Shown here in pieces: positions 51,570 through 59,880 of a DNA stretch of 64,000 nucleotides. The translations under genes and the position numbers were made by a program. The DNA comes from Fuscovulum ytuae (lineage in GTDB: Bacteria; Pseudomonadota; Alphaproteobacteria; Rhodobacterales; Rhodobacteraceae), in contig NZ_CP124535.1 of NCBI RefSeq assembly GCF_029953595.1, positions 558,001 through 622,000 of the forward strand, read 5' to 3'. Below the pieces are notes generated by a model. That model searched no databases, was not told where the DNA came from, and saw nothing but the letters and a program-made list of their open reading frames with translations. Position 1 is the first letter of the stretch, and each line of letters begins with the position of its first letter.

Positions 51570-51973
51570 TCCGGCCCGGCCTGATCGTGCTGGCGCTGAT
51601 GGCGGGGCAGCCAGCCCTGGCCCAAGACTTTGCCGAAAGCCAGGCGGGCATTCTGCGCTGGCTGGACAAGCTTACGGGTGAGACGGCGGATATCGAGCTT
51701 TTGCGCGGGCAAGAGGCCGTGTCGGGGCGGCTGACGATCCGGCTGGATGCCTGTCGCTATCCGGCGGACAACCCCACCTCGGACGCACAGGCGCATCTGA
51801 CGATTCTGGATGCGGGGGTAGCGCAGCCGGTTTTCGAAGGCTGGATGGTGGCGTCTTCGCCTGCGCTCTCGGCGCTGGATCATCCGCGCTATGATGTCTG
51901 GGTGTTGCGCTGTGTGACGCCGGAACCCGCCCCTCAGGCCGAGGAGACGACGTCGGAGGGCGCGGGCGAATAG
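51566..51973 (+). CDS. DUF2155 family exported protein
   Basis: A 135-residue periplasmic protein with a signal peptide (MIRPGLIVLALMAGQPALA). The DUF2155 domain follows, with ILRWLDKLTGETADIELLRGQ and IRLDACRYPADNPTSDAQAHL, and FEGWMVASSPALSALDHPRYDVWVLRC. The two cysteines are conserved. It overlaps mlaD by four bases, so a link to envelope lipid transport is likely by context, but the family's function is unknown. Its 3' end overlaps the convergent aat gene by 40 bases. Confidence 0.88.
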   Translation: MIRPGLIVLALMAGQPALAQDFAESQAGILRWLDKLTGETADIELLRGQEAVSGRLTIRLDACRYPADNPTSDAQAHLTILDAGVAQPVFEGWMVASSPALSALDHPRYDVWVLRCVTPEPAPQAEETTSEGAGE

Positions 51974-52566
51974 CCCGGCGGGTGGAAGCGCGCGGTCGAT
52001 TGAAGCGCGGCGGCAAGGCGGCGGTGATAGTCGGCGCGGGTGATTTCGATGCCGCCAAGGCTGCGCAGATGCGGCGTCAGAAATTGCGTATCGAACAGGG
52101 TGAAGCCGCCTGCTCGCAGGCGATGCACGGCATAGGCCAGCGCGAGTTTTGACGCGTCTGTGCGGCGCGAGAACATGCTTTCTCCGAAAAAGGCGGTGCC
52201 AAGCGTCACGCCATAGACGCCGCCTATGAGGGTGTCATCCTCCCATACTTCTATCGAATGGGCGTGGCCGCGATGGTGGAGCGCCATGTAGAGCGAGAAG
52301 ATCGTGTCGTTGATCCAAGTCTCATCCCGGTCGGCGCAGGAGTCGACCGTGGCGGCGAAGGCGGTGTCGGCGGTCACGCGCCACGGCGCGGTGAGGATGC
52401 GTCGGCGGAGCGAGCGGGAGATATGGAAGCCATCAAGTGGCAGGACGCCCCGGCGGCGCGGATCGACCCAATGGATTTCCGGATCGTCACGCCGTTCGGC
52501 CATCGGAAAGATACCCGCCGCATAGGCGCGCAGCAGGATATCGGGCGTGATGGCGTTTGTGGTCAT
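51934..52566 (-). CDS. aat: Aat, leucyl/phenylalanyl-tRNA-protein transferase
   Basis: Adds Leu or Phe to proteins with N-terminal Arg or Lys, making them substrates of the ClpAP N-end-rule pathway. The 210-residue protein has LLRAYAAGIFPMAERRDDPEIHWVDPRRRGVLP at its start. The middle part is WINDTIFSLYMALHHRGHAHSIEVWEDDTLIGGVYGVTLGTAFFGESMFSR, and FDTQFLTPHLRSLGG follows later. All are standard Aat motifs. Its 3' end overlaps the DUF2155 gene on the other strand. Confidence 0.95.
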   Translation of the reverse strand: MTTNAITPDILLRAYAAGIFPMAERRDDPEIHWVDPRRRGVLPLDGFHISRSLRRRILTAPWRVTADTAFAATVDSCADRDETWINDTIFSLYMALHHRGHAHSIEVWEDDTLIGGVYGVTLGTAFFGESMFSRRTDASKLALAYAVHRLRAGGFTLFDTQFLTPHLRSLGGIEITRADYHRRLAAALQSTARFHPPGYSPAPSDVVSSA

Positions 52567-52578
52567 GGGATGGGCGCG

Positions 52579-52603
52579 GGATGGGCAATAGTGCCCATCC
52601 TAC
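52579..52603. repeat. Palindromic intergenic repeat, copy 2 (ATGGGCAATAGTGCCCAT core)
   Basis: GGATGGGCA and TGCCCATCC pair perfectly around ATAG and are followed by TAC, as in copy 1 at 7006. It lies between accC and aat and probably ends the acc transcript. Confidence 0.7.
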
Positions 52604-52606
52604 TTG

Positions 52607-53956
52607 TCATTCCGCGAATTGCGCGGCCAGCCATTTTTCCAGCCAGTGAATATTGTATTCCCCGTTCTGGATATCGGGTTCGGCAAGCAGCATGTGGAAA
52701 AGCGGCACCGAGGTATCGATCCCGTCGATGATCAATTCCCCCAGCGCGCGTTTCAGACGTGCCAGCGCCTCGGGCCGGTCGCGGCCATGCACGATCAGCT
52801 TGCCGATCAGGCTGTCGTAATAGGGCGGGATGGAATAGCCGCCATAAAGCGCCGAATCCATCCGCACGCCAAGCCCGCCGGGCGCGTGGAACACGCGCAC
52901 CTTGCCGGGGCAGGGGGCGAAGTTCGGCAGTTTCTCGGCGTTGATCCGCACCTCGATCGCGTGGCCGTTGATTTCGAGGTCTTCCTGCCCGAAGGACATC
53001 GGAAGGCCCGCCGCGACGCGGATTTGTTCGCGCACGAGATCGACGCCAAAGATTGCCTCGGTCACCGGATGTTCCACCTGAAGGCGGGTGTTCATTTCGA
53101 TGAAGTAGAAGCGGCCATCTTCATAGAGAAATTCGATGGTGCCCGCGCCGATGTAGTTGATCTTGGCGACGGCATTGGCGCAGATCGCGCCAATCTCGGC
53201 GCGCATGGCGGGGGTGATGGCGGGGCCCGGCGCCTCTTCGAACACTTTCTGGTGGCGGCGCTGGAGCGAGCAGTCGCGTTCGCCCAGATGCACCGCCTTA
53301 CCCTTACCATCGCCGAAGACTTGAATTTCGATGTGGCGGGGCTTTTGGAGGTATTTTTCGATATAGACTTCGTCATTGCCGAAGGCGGCCTTGGCCTCGG
53401 ATCTTGCGGTGCGGAAGGCGACCTCAAGCTCGGCCGCGTTCTTGGCGACCTTCATGCCGCGCCCGCCGCCGCCGGCGGTGGCCTTGATGATGACGGGATA
53501 GCCGATCTGTTCGGCCACGGTCTGGGCGGTTTCGAAATCCGGCACGCCGCCGTCAGAGCCGGGGACGACGGGGATGCCCAGCTCCTTGGCGGTTTCCTTG
53601 GCGGTGATCTTGTCGCCCATGATGCGGATATGTTCCGCGGACGGGCCGATGAAGGTGATGCCGTGATCTTCCAGCGCCTGCGCGAAGGCCGCGTTTTCCG
53701 AGAGGAACCCGTAGCCGGGATGGACAGCCTGCGCCCCCGTAATCTCACAGGCCGAGATGATGGCGGCCTTGTTCAGGTAGGATTGCCCAGAGGAGGCGGG
53801 GCCGATGCAGACGCTTTCATCGGCCATGCGGACATGCATCGCATCGGCATCGGCGGTGGAATGGACCGCGACCGATTTGATCCCCATTTCGCGGGCGGCC
53901 CGGATCACGCGCAGCGCAATCTCGCCCCGGTTGGCGATCAGGATCTTTTCGAACAT
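52607..53956 (-). CDS. accC: AccC, biotin carboxylase subunit of acetyl-CoA carboxylase
   Basis: ATP-grasp enzyme of 449 residues that carboxylates biotin on AccB. Motifs include [38 protein letters not shown], the glycine-rich ATP loop [13 protein letters not shown], and [17 protein letters not shown]. The [21 protein letters not shown] region follows and the rest of the biotin carboxylase fold is complete. It is preceded by accB with a ten-base gap; accBC form an operon. Confidence 0.97.
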   Translation of the reverse strand: MFEKILIANRGEIALRVIRAAREMGIKSVAVHSTADADAMHVRMADESVCIGPASSGQSYLNKAAIISACEITGAQAVHPGYGFLSENAAFAQALEDHGITFIGPSAEHIRIMGDKITAKETAKELGIPVVPGSDGGVPDFETAQTVAEQIGYPVIIKATAGGGGRGMKVAKNAAELEVAFRTARSEAKAAFGNDEVYIEKYLQKPRHIEIQVFGDGKGKAVHLGERDCSLQRRHQKVFEEAPGPAITPAMRAEIGAICANAVAKINYIGAGTIEFLYEDGRFYFIEMNTRLQVEHPVTEAIFGVDLVREQIRVAAGLPMSFGQEDLEINGHAIEVRINAEKLPNFAPCPGKVRVFHAPGGLGVRMDSALYGGYSIPPYYDSLIGKLIVHGRDRPEALARLKRALGELIIDGIDTSVPLFHMLLAEPDIQNGEYNIHWLEKWLAAQFAE

Positions 53957-53966
53957 CGGGTTTCCC

Positions 53967-54464
53967 TTATTCGATGATCAGGAGAGGCGCGCCGTATTCG
54001 ACCGGCGTGCCGTCTTCGACGAGGATGCGCTTCACCACCCCGGCCTTGGGGGCGGGGATATGGTTCATGGTTTTCATCGCCTCGATGATCAGGACAGTCT
54101 GGCCCTCGGCCACTGTTGCGCCGACCGTGACGAAGGGCGTAGCGCCGGGTTCGGCGGCCAGATAGCAGGTGCCCACCATTGGCGAGGTGACGGCGCCCGG
54201 ATGTTGGGCCGGGTCTTCTGGTGCTGCGGCAGCGGCCGGGGCGGCAGCGGGTGCGGCGGCGGCTGGGGCTGCGGCATAGGCGACCGGGGCAGGGGCCGCG
54301 GCGGCGACGGTCACGACATTGGCCTGCTTGACCACGCGCACTTCGAGGCTGTCATCTTCGCCATATTCGCGTTTCACCGAAAGCTCGGTCAGTTCGTTCT
54401 TGTTCAGAAGTTCCGCGAGCGCCTGAATGAAGGCGACATCGGCTTCGGAAGTGTGCTTGCTCAT
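53967..54464 (-). CDS. accB: AccB, biotin carboxyl carrier protein
   Basis: Biotin carrier of acetyl-CoA carboxylase, 165 residues. A conserved N-terminal helix ([23 protein letters not shown]) is followed by an Ala/Pro-rich linker of about 40 residues. The C-terminal biotinyl domain carries the biotinylation site as [11 protein letters not shown], where the lysine is the attachment point; the residue after it is Thr instead of the more usual Met. AGAGGAC lies before the ATG. A Met 12 codons earlier would add a non-conserved stretch. Confidence 0.95.
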   Translation of the reverse strand: MSKHTSEADVAFIQALAELLNKNELTELSVKREYGEDDSLEVRVVKQANVVTVAAAAPAPVAYAAAPAAAAPAAAPAAAAAPEDPAQHPGAVTSPMVGTCYLAAEPGATPFVTVGATVAEGQTVLIIEAMKTMNHIPAPKAGVVKRILVEDGTPVEYGAPLLIIE

Positions 54465-54680
54465 GCCGGTCCTCTGTTGGCGACGTTGCGCCGGGGTCAT
54501 GCGTTTGATGCCGCGCCGTCTTGGCCAGAGGGGCCGCGCGGTCGGGTCCGGTGCTTATACGCCAGCCGGACGGGGGTGAAAAGCGGCGATCTTCGGGGGC
54601 AGGGCACGGGCGGTTGCCTGCTTTTTCAGCATTCAAAGCGGATTGGGGGTGGGGCTGTGCAAAAATCGCCGGGATCAGTT

Positions 54681-54700
54681 ATTTTACCGTTTGATAAAAT
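54681..54700. promoter_or_regulatory. Degenerate RutR-like palindrome upstream of preT
   Basis: ATTTTACCGTTTGATAAAAT is a palindrome with one mismatched pair and the spacing six-four-six of RutR sites (TTTACC, four bases, GATAAA). It lies 56 bases before the preT start. By analogy with the sites at 62722 and 62756, it may bind the regulator at 58488 or a related protein. Confidence 0.45.
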
Positions 54701-54756
54701 TATGGGCCTGTGGCAGCTTTTTGTTCAACGAGAAAAGCCAGCAGGGAGAAGGTGCC

Positions 54757-56100
54757 TTGTCCAACAGCCAGCTTACGCCCGGGGTCGTGCCGGGTCGTCT
54801 GCCCGCCGATGCCTATGCCAAGAACTTCGGCGACCATGAGCCGCCGCTGGATATGCACGAGGCGCGGGTGGCGGCGGATCGCTGCTATTTCTGCCATGAT
54901 GCGCCCTGCATCACGGCCTGCCCCACATCCATTGATATCCCGCTGTTCATCCGCCAGATCGCCACAGGCACGCCGGAGGCTGCGGCCAAGACGATCCTTG
55001 GCCAAAACATCCTTGGTGGCATGTGCGCCCGTGTCTGCCCGACCGAGACGCTGTGCGAAGAGGCCTGCGTGCGTGAGGCGGCGGAGGGCACGCCCGTCGA
55101 GATCGGACGGCTGCAGCGCTATGCCACGGATCGGTTGATGGCGGCGGGGGTGCATCCTTTCACGCGCGCCGCACCCACCGGGCGCAGCGTCGCGGTGGTC
55201 GGGGCGGGGCCTGCGGGTCTGGCGGCGGCGCATCGTCTGGCGATGCATGGGCATGACGTGGTGATCTATGATGCGCGGCCCAAGGCGGGTGGCCTGAACG
55301 AATATGGGATCGCGCAATACAAGGCCGTTGGCGATTTCGCGCAGGATGAGGTGGCGTGGCTGATGCAGATCGGCGGGATCACGGTGAAGACCGGGGTCGC
55401 GCTGGGGCAGGGGGTCACGCTGGCCGAGGTGCAGGCGGCGCATGACGCGGTCTTTCTTGGCATTGGGCTCGGCGGCGTGAATGCCCTGCGTGCGGCGGGC
55501 GAGGATCTGCCGGGGGTGCGGCCGGCCGTCGATTTCATCGCAGAGCTGCGGCAGGCGAAGGACAAGTCGGCCCTGCCCATCGGGCGCGATGTGGTGGTGA
55601 TCGGCGGCGGCATGACGGCGGTAGATGCGGCGGTGCAATCGCGGCTTCTGGGGGCCATGAACGTGACCATCGTCTATCGGCGCGGGCAGGAAAAGATGAG
55701 CGCCTCTGGCTATGAGCAGGAGCATGCGACCAGCGCGGGCGTACGGATCGTCTGCAATGCATCCCCCGTGGCGGTGCATCAGGCGGGCGGTGCGCTGGAG
55801 GTGGAGTTTGCCTATACGGTTGATGGCCCGGATGGGTTGAAACCGACGGGTGAAACGTTCCGCCTGCGCGCCGATCAGGTGTTCAAGGCGATTGGGCAGA
55901 CGCTCTCCGGCGCGCCTGAGGGGCTGTCGCTGGAGGGTGGCAAGATTGCCGTAACCGGCGCGGGGCGGACATCGGTTCCCGGCATATGGGCCGGCGGCGA
56001 TTGCGCGGCGGGGGGCGAGGATCTGACCGTAACCGCCGTGGCGGAAGGCCGTGATGCGGCGGAAGACATTCACGCAACGCTGATGGCGGCGCGGACATGA
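54757..56100 (+). CDS. preT: PreT, NAD-dependent dihydropyrimidine dehydrogenase flavin subunit
   Basis: Together with PreA this 447-residue subunit reduces uracil and thymine, the first step of reductive pyrimidine breakdown. The N-terminal Fe-S cluster region has CYFCHDAPCITACPTSIDIP and MCARVCPTETLCEEACV. The FAD fold begins VAVVGAGPAGLAAAHRL, the NAD fold VVVIGGGMTAVDAAVQS, and the end GIWAGGDCAAGGEDLTVTAVAEGRDAA. I start at a TTG (MSNSQLTPGVVPGRL) because it has GGGAGAAGG upstream and aligns with related proteins. The usual partner preA follows after an inserted dedA. Confidence 0.93.
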   Translation: MSNSQLTPGVVPGRLPADAYAKNFGDHEPPLDMHEARVAADRCYFCHDAPCITACPTSIDIPLFIRQIATGTPEAAAKTILGQNILGGMCARVCPTETLCEEACVREAAEGTPVEIGRLQRYATDRLMAAGVHPFTRAAPTGRSVAVVGAGPAGLAAAHRLAMHGHDVVIYDARPKAGGLNEYGIAQYKAVGDFAQDEVAWLMQIGGITVKTGVALGQGVTLAEVQAAHDAVFLGIGLGGVNALRAAGEDLPGVRPAVDFIAELRQAKDKSALPIGRDVVVIGGGMTAVDAAVQSRLLGAMNVTIVYRRGQEKMSASGYEQEHATSAGVRIVCNASPVAVHQAGGALEVEFAYTVDGPDGLKPTGETFRLRADQVFKAIGQTLSGAPEGLSLEGGKIAVTGAGRTSVPGIWAGGDCAAGGEDLTVTAVAEGRDAAEDIHATLMAART

Positions 56101-56169
56101 ATTTCGCGACGCCCCCTTTACCGGGGCGCGGAAATGCCCCATCTGCCGCATCGGAAACGGTGAGGCAGT

Positions 56170-56706
56170 ATGGACAGCTGGACGCAGGCGGCGATCGCTT
56201 TCATAGAGCGCAATCAGGAGTGGTCCTTCTGGCTGGCCCTTGTCTTTGCGACGGCGGAGACCACGGCCTTTCTTTCGCTTGCCGTGCCGTCGACCGCAAT
56301 TCTGGTGGGCGTGGGCGCCACGGTTGCCACTGGGGCCATTGCCTTCTTTCCGATTTGGGCCGGGGCGGCCTTGGGGGCGATGATCGGGTCGACCTTCAGC
56401 TATTGGCTGGGCCTGCGCTTTGGCGGGCGCATCTTGCAGATGTGGCCATTGAAGGATCAGCCCGAACTGGTGGAAAAGGCCGGCGAGGCGTTTCGCAAAT
56501 GGGGCGCAGGCGCTGTGTTTCTTGGCCATTTCATCGGGCCGCTGCGGCCCGTGATCTTTCTGTTTGCCGGGATGATGCGGATGGGGTTCCCCATCTTTCT
56601 GGCCGTGAACGTCTTGGGCGCATTGGCTTGGGCCTATGTCATCCCGAAATTCGGCGAAATCGGCGGGATCATCTTCGGCTGGATTTGGAACCTTCTGGGG
56701 TTCTGA
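56170..56706 (+). CDS. DedA family membrane protein
   Basis: A 178-residue protein with four to five hydrophobic segments. The DedA-family core is recognised in AGAALGAMIGSTFSYWLGLRFGG and FLGHFIGPLRPVIFLFAGMMRM, including the conserved F/H-x-G-x-x-R-x-x region. DedA proteins take part in membrane lipid (undecaprenyl phosphate) flipping or envelope stability. GAGGCAG lies before the ATG. Its place between preT and preA, two subunits of one enzyme, is unexpected and may reflect insertion. Confidence 0.88.
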   Translation: MDSWTQAAIAFIERNQEWSFWLALVFATAETTAFLSLAVPSTAILVGVGATVATGAIAFFPIWAGAALGAMIGSTFSYWLGLRFGGRILQMWPLKDQPELVEKAGEAFRKWGAGAVFLGHFIGPLRPVIFLFAGMMRMGFPIFLAVNVLGALAWAYVIPKFGEIGGIIFGWIWNLLGF

Positions 56707-56781
56707 CCCCTTCCTTCACGCATAGCAAAACGCCGGGGCGGGCCTTTGGCCACGCTTCCGCACGCCAACATGGAGGCTTTC

Positions 56782-58080
56782 ATGGCTGATCTCACCTCAA
56801 CCTTTATCGGGATCAAATCGCCCAACCCGTTCTGGCTGGCCTCGGCCCCGCCAACGGATAAGGAAAATAACGTCCGCCGCGCCTTTGAGGCGGGCTGGGG
56901 CGGGGTGGTTTGGAAGACGCTGGGCAGTGAAGGCCCGCCCATCGTGAACGTGAATGGCCCGCGCTATGGCGCGGTCTGGGGGGCAGATCGGCGGCTGTTG
57001 GGGTTGAACAATATCGAGCTGATCACCGACCGGCCGCTGGAAGTGAACCTGGCCGAGATCCGGCGGGTGAAGAAGGATTATCCCGACCGGGCGATGATCA
57101 TTTCTCTTATGGTGCCTTGCGACGAAGAAAGCTGGAAGGACATCTTGCATCGGATCGAAGATACCGGGGCGGATGGGGTGGAACTGAACTTTGGCTGCCC
57201 GCATGGGATGGCCGAGCGCGGCATGGGGTCGGCCGTCGGGCAGGTGCCGGAATATATCGAAATGGTCACGGCTTGGGTGAAGCACTATTCCAAGATGCCC
57301 TGCATCGTGAAGCTGACGCCCAATGTCACCTCGATCCTGCCGCCTGCAATTGCGGCAAAGCGGGGCGGGGCAGATGCGGTGTCCCTGATCAACACCGTGA
57401 AGTCGATCACCAATGTGGACCTCGACACGTTCTCGCCCTTCCCGATGATTGATGGGAAAGGGTCGCATGGCGGCTATTGCGGTCCGGCGGTGAAACCCAT
57501 CGCGCTCAATATGGTTGGCGAGATCGCGCGGCATCCTGAAACCCACGGTCTGCCGATTTCCGGCATCGGCGGTGTGACCACATGGCGCGACGCGGCCGAG
57601 TTCCTTGCGATGGGGGCGGGCAATGTGCAGGTCTGCACGGCGGCGATGACCTATGGCTTCAAGATCGTGCAGGAGATGATCTCTGGCCTGTCGCAATATC
57701 TGGATGAAAAAGGGATGTCGCTGGACCAGTTGGTGGGCCGTGCCGTGCCGAATTTCGTGGAATGGCAGGATCTGAACCTGAATTACGTCACAAAGGCGCA
57801 TATCGATCAGGATGCTTGCATCAAATGCGGGCGCTGCTATGCCGCCTGCGAAGACACGAGCCACCAAGCCATCGCCATGTCGCCGGAGCGGGTCTTTACC
57901 GTGAAGGATGAGGAATGCGTGGCTTGCAACCTTTGCGTCAACGTCTGCCCGGTGGACAATTGCATCACTATGGTGGAGATGCCGAAAGGCGCGACCGACC
58001 CGCGTACGGGCAAGGTGGTGGGCGACTACGCCAATTGGACGACACACCCGAACAATCCGTCGGCGCAGGCGGCGGAGTGA
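56782..58080 (+). CDS. preA: PreA, NAD-dependent dihydropyrimidine dehydrogenase catalytic subunit
   Basis: A 432-residue dihydroorotate-dehydrogenase-like flavoprotein. It starts with MADLTSTFIGIKSPNPFWLASAPP; GGAGG is six bases before the ATG. The TIM barrel has GVELNFGCPHGMAERGMG and the active-site cysteine region, then SLINTVKSITNVDLDTFSPFP and GISGIGGVTTWRDAAEF. Two 4Fe-4S clusters follow at the C-terminus (CIKCGRCYAACEDTS and CVACNLCVNVCPVD). It partners PreT. The substrate is uracil or thymine; the product goes on to dihydropyrimidinase, which is not in this window. Confidence 0.94.
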   Translation: MADLTSTFIGIKSPNPFWLASAPPTDKENNVRRAFEAGWGGVVWKTLGSEGPPIVNVNGPRYGAVWGADRRLLGLNNIELITDRPLEVNLAEIRRVKKDYPDRAMIISLMVPCDEESWKDILHRIEDTGADGVELNFGCPHGMAERGMGSAVGQVPEYIEMVTAWVKHYSKMPCIVKLTPNVTSILPPAIAAKRGGADAVSLINTVKSITNVDLDTFSPFPMIDGKGSHGGYCGPAVKPIALNMVGEIARHPETHGLPISGIGGVTTWRDAAEFLAMGAGNVQVCTAAMTYGFKIVQEMISGLSQYLDEKGMSLDQLVGRAVPNFVEWQDLNLNYVTKAHIDQDACIKCGRCYAACEDTSHQAIAMSPERVFTVKDEECVACNLCVNVCPVDNCITMVEMPKGATDPRTGKVVGDYANWTTHPNNPSAQAAE

Positions 58081-58095
58081 ACAGGAACCGCGCCG

Positions 58096-58199
58096 CCTGA
58101 AAATTTTTCTGGAAAAATTTTCAGGCCGATGGACCGAAAATCTTCCACTTGAAGATTTTCGGTTGGGCAGCCGGAAAGTTTTCTCGAAAACTTTCCGGC
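58096..58199. repeat. Three consecutive perfect hairpins after preA
   Basis: Three stems stand head to tail in 104 bases: CCTGAAAATTTTTC with its complement and a two-base loop (58096-58125); ACCGAAAATCTTC with its complement and a five-base loop (58133-58163); and GCCGGAAAGTTTTC with its complement and a two-base loop (58170-58199). The arms are related to one another in sequence (GAAAA then TTTTC-like). They lie between preA and a convergent small gene. They may terminate both transcripts or be a small repeat family. Confidence 0.8.
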
Positions 58200-58212
58200 C
58201 TTTTGGCGGGAC

Positions 58213-58443
58213 TCAGCAGATCACATTGATGCGGCCGGCATTGCAGATGATGATGTATTGGTTATCGCATTCGATAAGGTGATAACCCCGGCGTCGCACT
58301 TCCAGTTCAAAGGCGGCGCGGCCAATATCGCGGTCTACATCGCGTATCGCACGGCGGATAACGCCGCCCTTTGTGACCGCCTTTGCGGCGAAGAGGTTTT
58401 CTGCCCATGGGGTTCGGCGTGGGGATGTCATGTCATGTGCCAT
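58213..58443 (-). CDS. Small conserved-looking protein (76 residues), function unknown
   Basis: The chosen ATG has GGAGAAG eight bases before it. The 76-residue product starts MAHDMTSPRRTPWAENLF, then carries VIRRAIRDVDRDIGRAAFELEVRRRGYHLIE and a hydrophobic IIICNAGRINVIC end. I recall proteins of similar size in Rhodobacteraceae often annotated as phosphoribosylanthranilate isomerase, but that name is not supported by length or motifs. It is a separate minus-strand gene just upstream of the three hairpins. Confidence 0.6.
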   Translation of the reverse strand: MAHDMTSPRRTPWAENLFAAKAVTKGGVIRRAIRDVDRDIGRAAFELEVRRRGYHLIECDNQYIIICNAGRINVIC

Positions 58444-58487
58444 CCAGGCATCTTCTCCGCTCCGGGTAAAGGCGCGGTTAACGCCCC

Positions 58488-59093
58488 TCACACCGCCAGA
58501 AGTTTGCGGAAGAGCGCTTCCAGATAATCCCCGGCCTCGGAAAAGGGATCGTGATCGGGGCCGAGTACGGCGCGGACCTGCATGTCGAAATCGGCATAGT
58601 GCTGAGTGAGCGCCCATACCGAAAAGATCAGGTGATGCGGGGGCAGGCGGGCGATCCGACCCTGATCCATCCAGCGGATCATCACGGCGGCCTTTTCGTC
58701 GACCAGGCGCTTCAAATCGCCTTCGATCGCCTCGCGCATGCGCGGGGCGCCTTGCAGGATTTCATTGGCGAAGAGGCGGCTTTCGCGCGGATAGTCGCGG
58801 CTAAGTTCGATCTTGCGCCGAACATAGGCGAGGATTTCCGCCACCGGATCGCCTGCTTCGTCCATCTCGCGCAAGGGATCAAGCCAGGTGTCCAGAAGCC
58901 GTTCCAAGAGGGCCTGATGCATCGCCTCTTTCGAGGGGAAGTAGTAAAGCAGGTTCGGCTTCGACAAGCCGGCCACTTCGGCGATTTGGTCGAGTGTCGC
59001 GCCACGGAACCCATATGTCGAAAACACCTCAAGCGCGGCTTCGAGGATGGTTTCGGAATTCTTTTGTTGGATGCGTGTTCGCGGGCGGGTCAT
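58488..59093 (-). CDS. RutR-like TetR family regulator, copy 1
   Basis: A 201-residue TetR protein. The HTH is in ATLDQIAEVAGLSKPNLLYYFPSKEAMHQALL. The C-terminal ligand domain contains ESRLFANEILQGAPRMRE, LPPHHLIFSVWALTQHYADFDMQV and an FRKLLAV end, matching the RutR group that senses uracil or thymine. It faces away from preA, close to the pyrimidine genes, so it is a good candidate to control preT-dedA-preA. The longer frame upstream reaches through a small ORF region and is not used. Confidence 0.85.
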   Translation of the reverse strand: MTRPRTRIQQKNSETILEAALEVFSTYGFRGATLDQIAEVAGLSKPNLLYYFPSKEAMHQALLERLLDTWLDPLREMDEAGDPVAEILAYVRRKIELSRDYPRESRLFANEILQGAPRMREAIEGDLKRLVDEKAAVMIRWMDQGRIARLPPHHLIFSVWALTQHYADFDMQVRAVLGPDHDPFSEAGDYLEALFRKLLAV

Positions 59094-59184
59094 CACGGTT
59101 TTGGGGTCTTGCGGTCTGGTCGTTCCGACCTTGGCGCAATTTTCTTCCGGATGCAAAGCGGTGGCGTGCCCGCGGGCATGGATC

Positions 59185-59205
59185 GGCGGGGGCAGAGCCC
59201 CCGCC
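59185..59205 (-). terminator. Hairpin between the 29-residue ORF and the RutR-like gene
   Basis: GGCGGGGGC and GCCCCCGCC form a nine-pair stem with a three-base loop, 13 bases after the small ORF stop, on either strand. No T run follows. Confidence 0.6.
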
Positions 59206-59218
59206 GCAGGCGATGCCG

Positions 59219-59308
59219 TTACTCGACGGCGAGGATCATCAGATACGGCACGGCGACGAGCATGCCGACCACGATAGCAAGCGAACGGGTCAATCCCTTG
59301 AAGTTCAT
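59219..59308 (-). CDS. 29-residue single-helix membrane peptide (small ORF)
   Basis: The frame encodes 29 residues from an ATG preceded by AGAGGGAACAG (a good ribosome site). After a short basic start (MNFKGLTRS) there is one hydrophobic stretch (about LAIVVGMLVAVPYLMILAV) and a final glutamate, followed by a hairpin. Its size and shape fit a bacterial small membrane protein. No family is recognised. It sits alone between the RutR-like regulator and the heme-degrading-domain gene. Confidence 0.55.
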   Translation of the reverse strand: MNFKGLTRSLAIVVGMLVAVPYLMILAVE

Positions 59309-59401
59309 CTGTTCCCTCTTTTGTTGGTTGTTGCCTTCTTTGATTTAGGGAGCGGAGGCCGAGAAGGAAGCGGGCGATCACGGGAACGTGAGCTTGGGGC
59401 G

Positions 59402-59857
59402 TTAGCCTTGCGGAAGCAGTGTCTCCAAGGCCCGGACGACGAGGCGGTGATCTTCCACTTGTGGCAGGCCCGATACTGTGGCGCAGGCAACGACGCCCGC
59501 GCCTGCAACGCAAATCGGCACCGCCCCACCGTGGATGGCGAATTCCGACTCTGAAAGGCCATGCGTGGCAAGGCTGTCGCCTTTGGCGGCCATATTGCGC
59601 CCCACATGCAGGGAGGCGAGGTGGAAGTGCAGCGCCGTGTTCGATTTACGCCGCGCCCAGCGGTCATTGACCGGGGCCGATCCTGGCATGGCAATGTGGA
59701 ACAAGGTCCGGTCGGCTGTGCGAATATCGATGACCACGGGGGCGCGGTCGAGCTTGGCCATGTTCATCAGCGTCAAGCCAAGGCGCAGCGAGGTTTCCTC
59801 GGTGAATTCCGGCAGGATCAGGCGGGCGGCTTCGGCTTCGAGTTCGGTTATGTCCAT
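59402..59857 (-). CDS. UPF0303 / heme-degrading (HbpS-like) domain protein
   Basis: A 151-residue cytoplasmic protein of the GlcG/HbpS fold. Recognisable are PVVIDIRTADRTLFHIAMPGSAPVNDRWARRKSNTALHF and SEFAIHGGAVPICVAGAGVVACATVSGLPQVEDHRLVV. The UPF0303 members include proteins that bind heme or small aromatic compounds; the activity of this group is not established. GGAAAGA precedes the ATG. It begins 23 bases after the FkbM gene and may be on the same transcript. Confidence 0.85.
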   Translation of the reverse strand: MDITELEAEAARLILPEFTEETSLRLGLTLMNMAKLDRAPVVIDIRTADRTLFHIAMPGSAPVNDRWARRKSNTALHFHLASLHVGRNMAAKGDSLATHGLSESEFAIHGGAVPICVAGAGVVACATVSGLPQVEDHRLVVRALETLLPQG

Positions 59858-59880
59858 CGGTCTTTCCAGAGTTTAAGGCG

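Noticed and set aside
54700-56529. A 609-codon open frame antisense to preT and dedA
   Set aside because: Composition is rich in Arg, His and Pro without domains; the plus strand encodes clear proteins.
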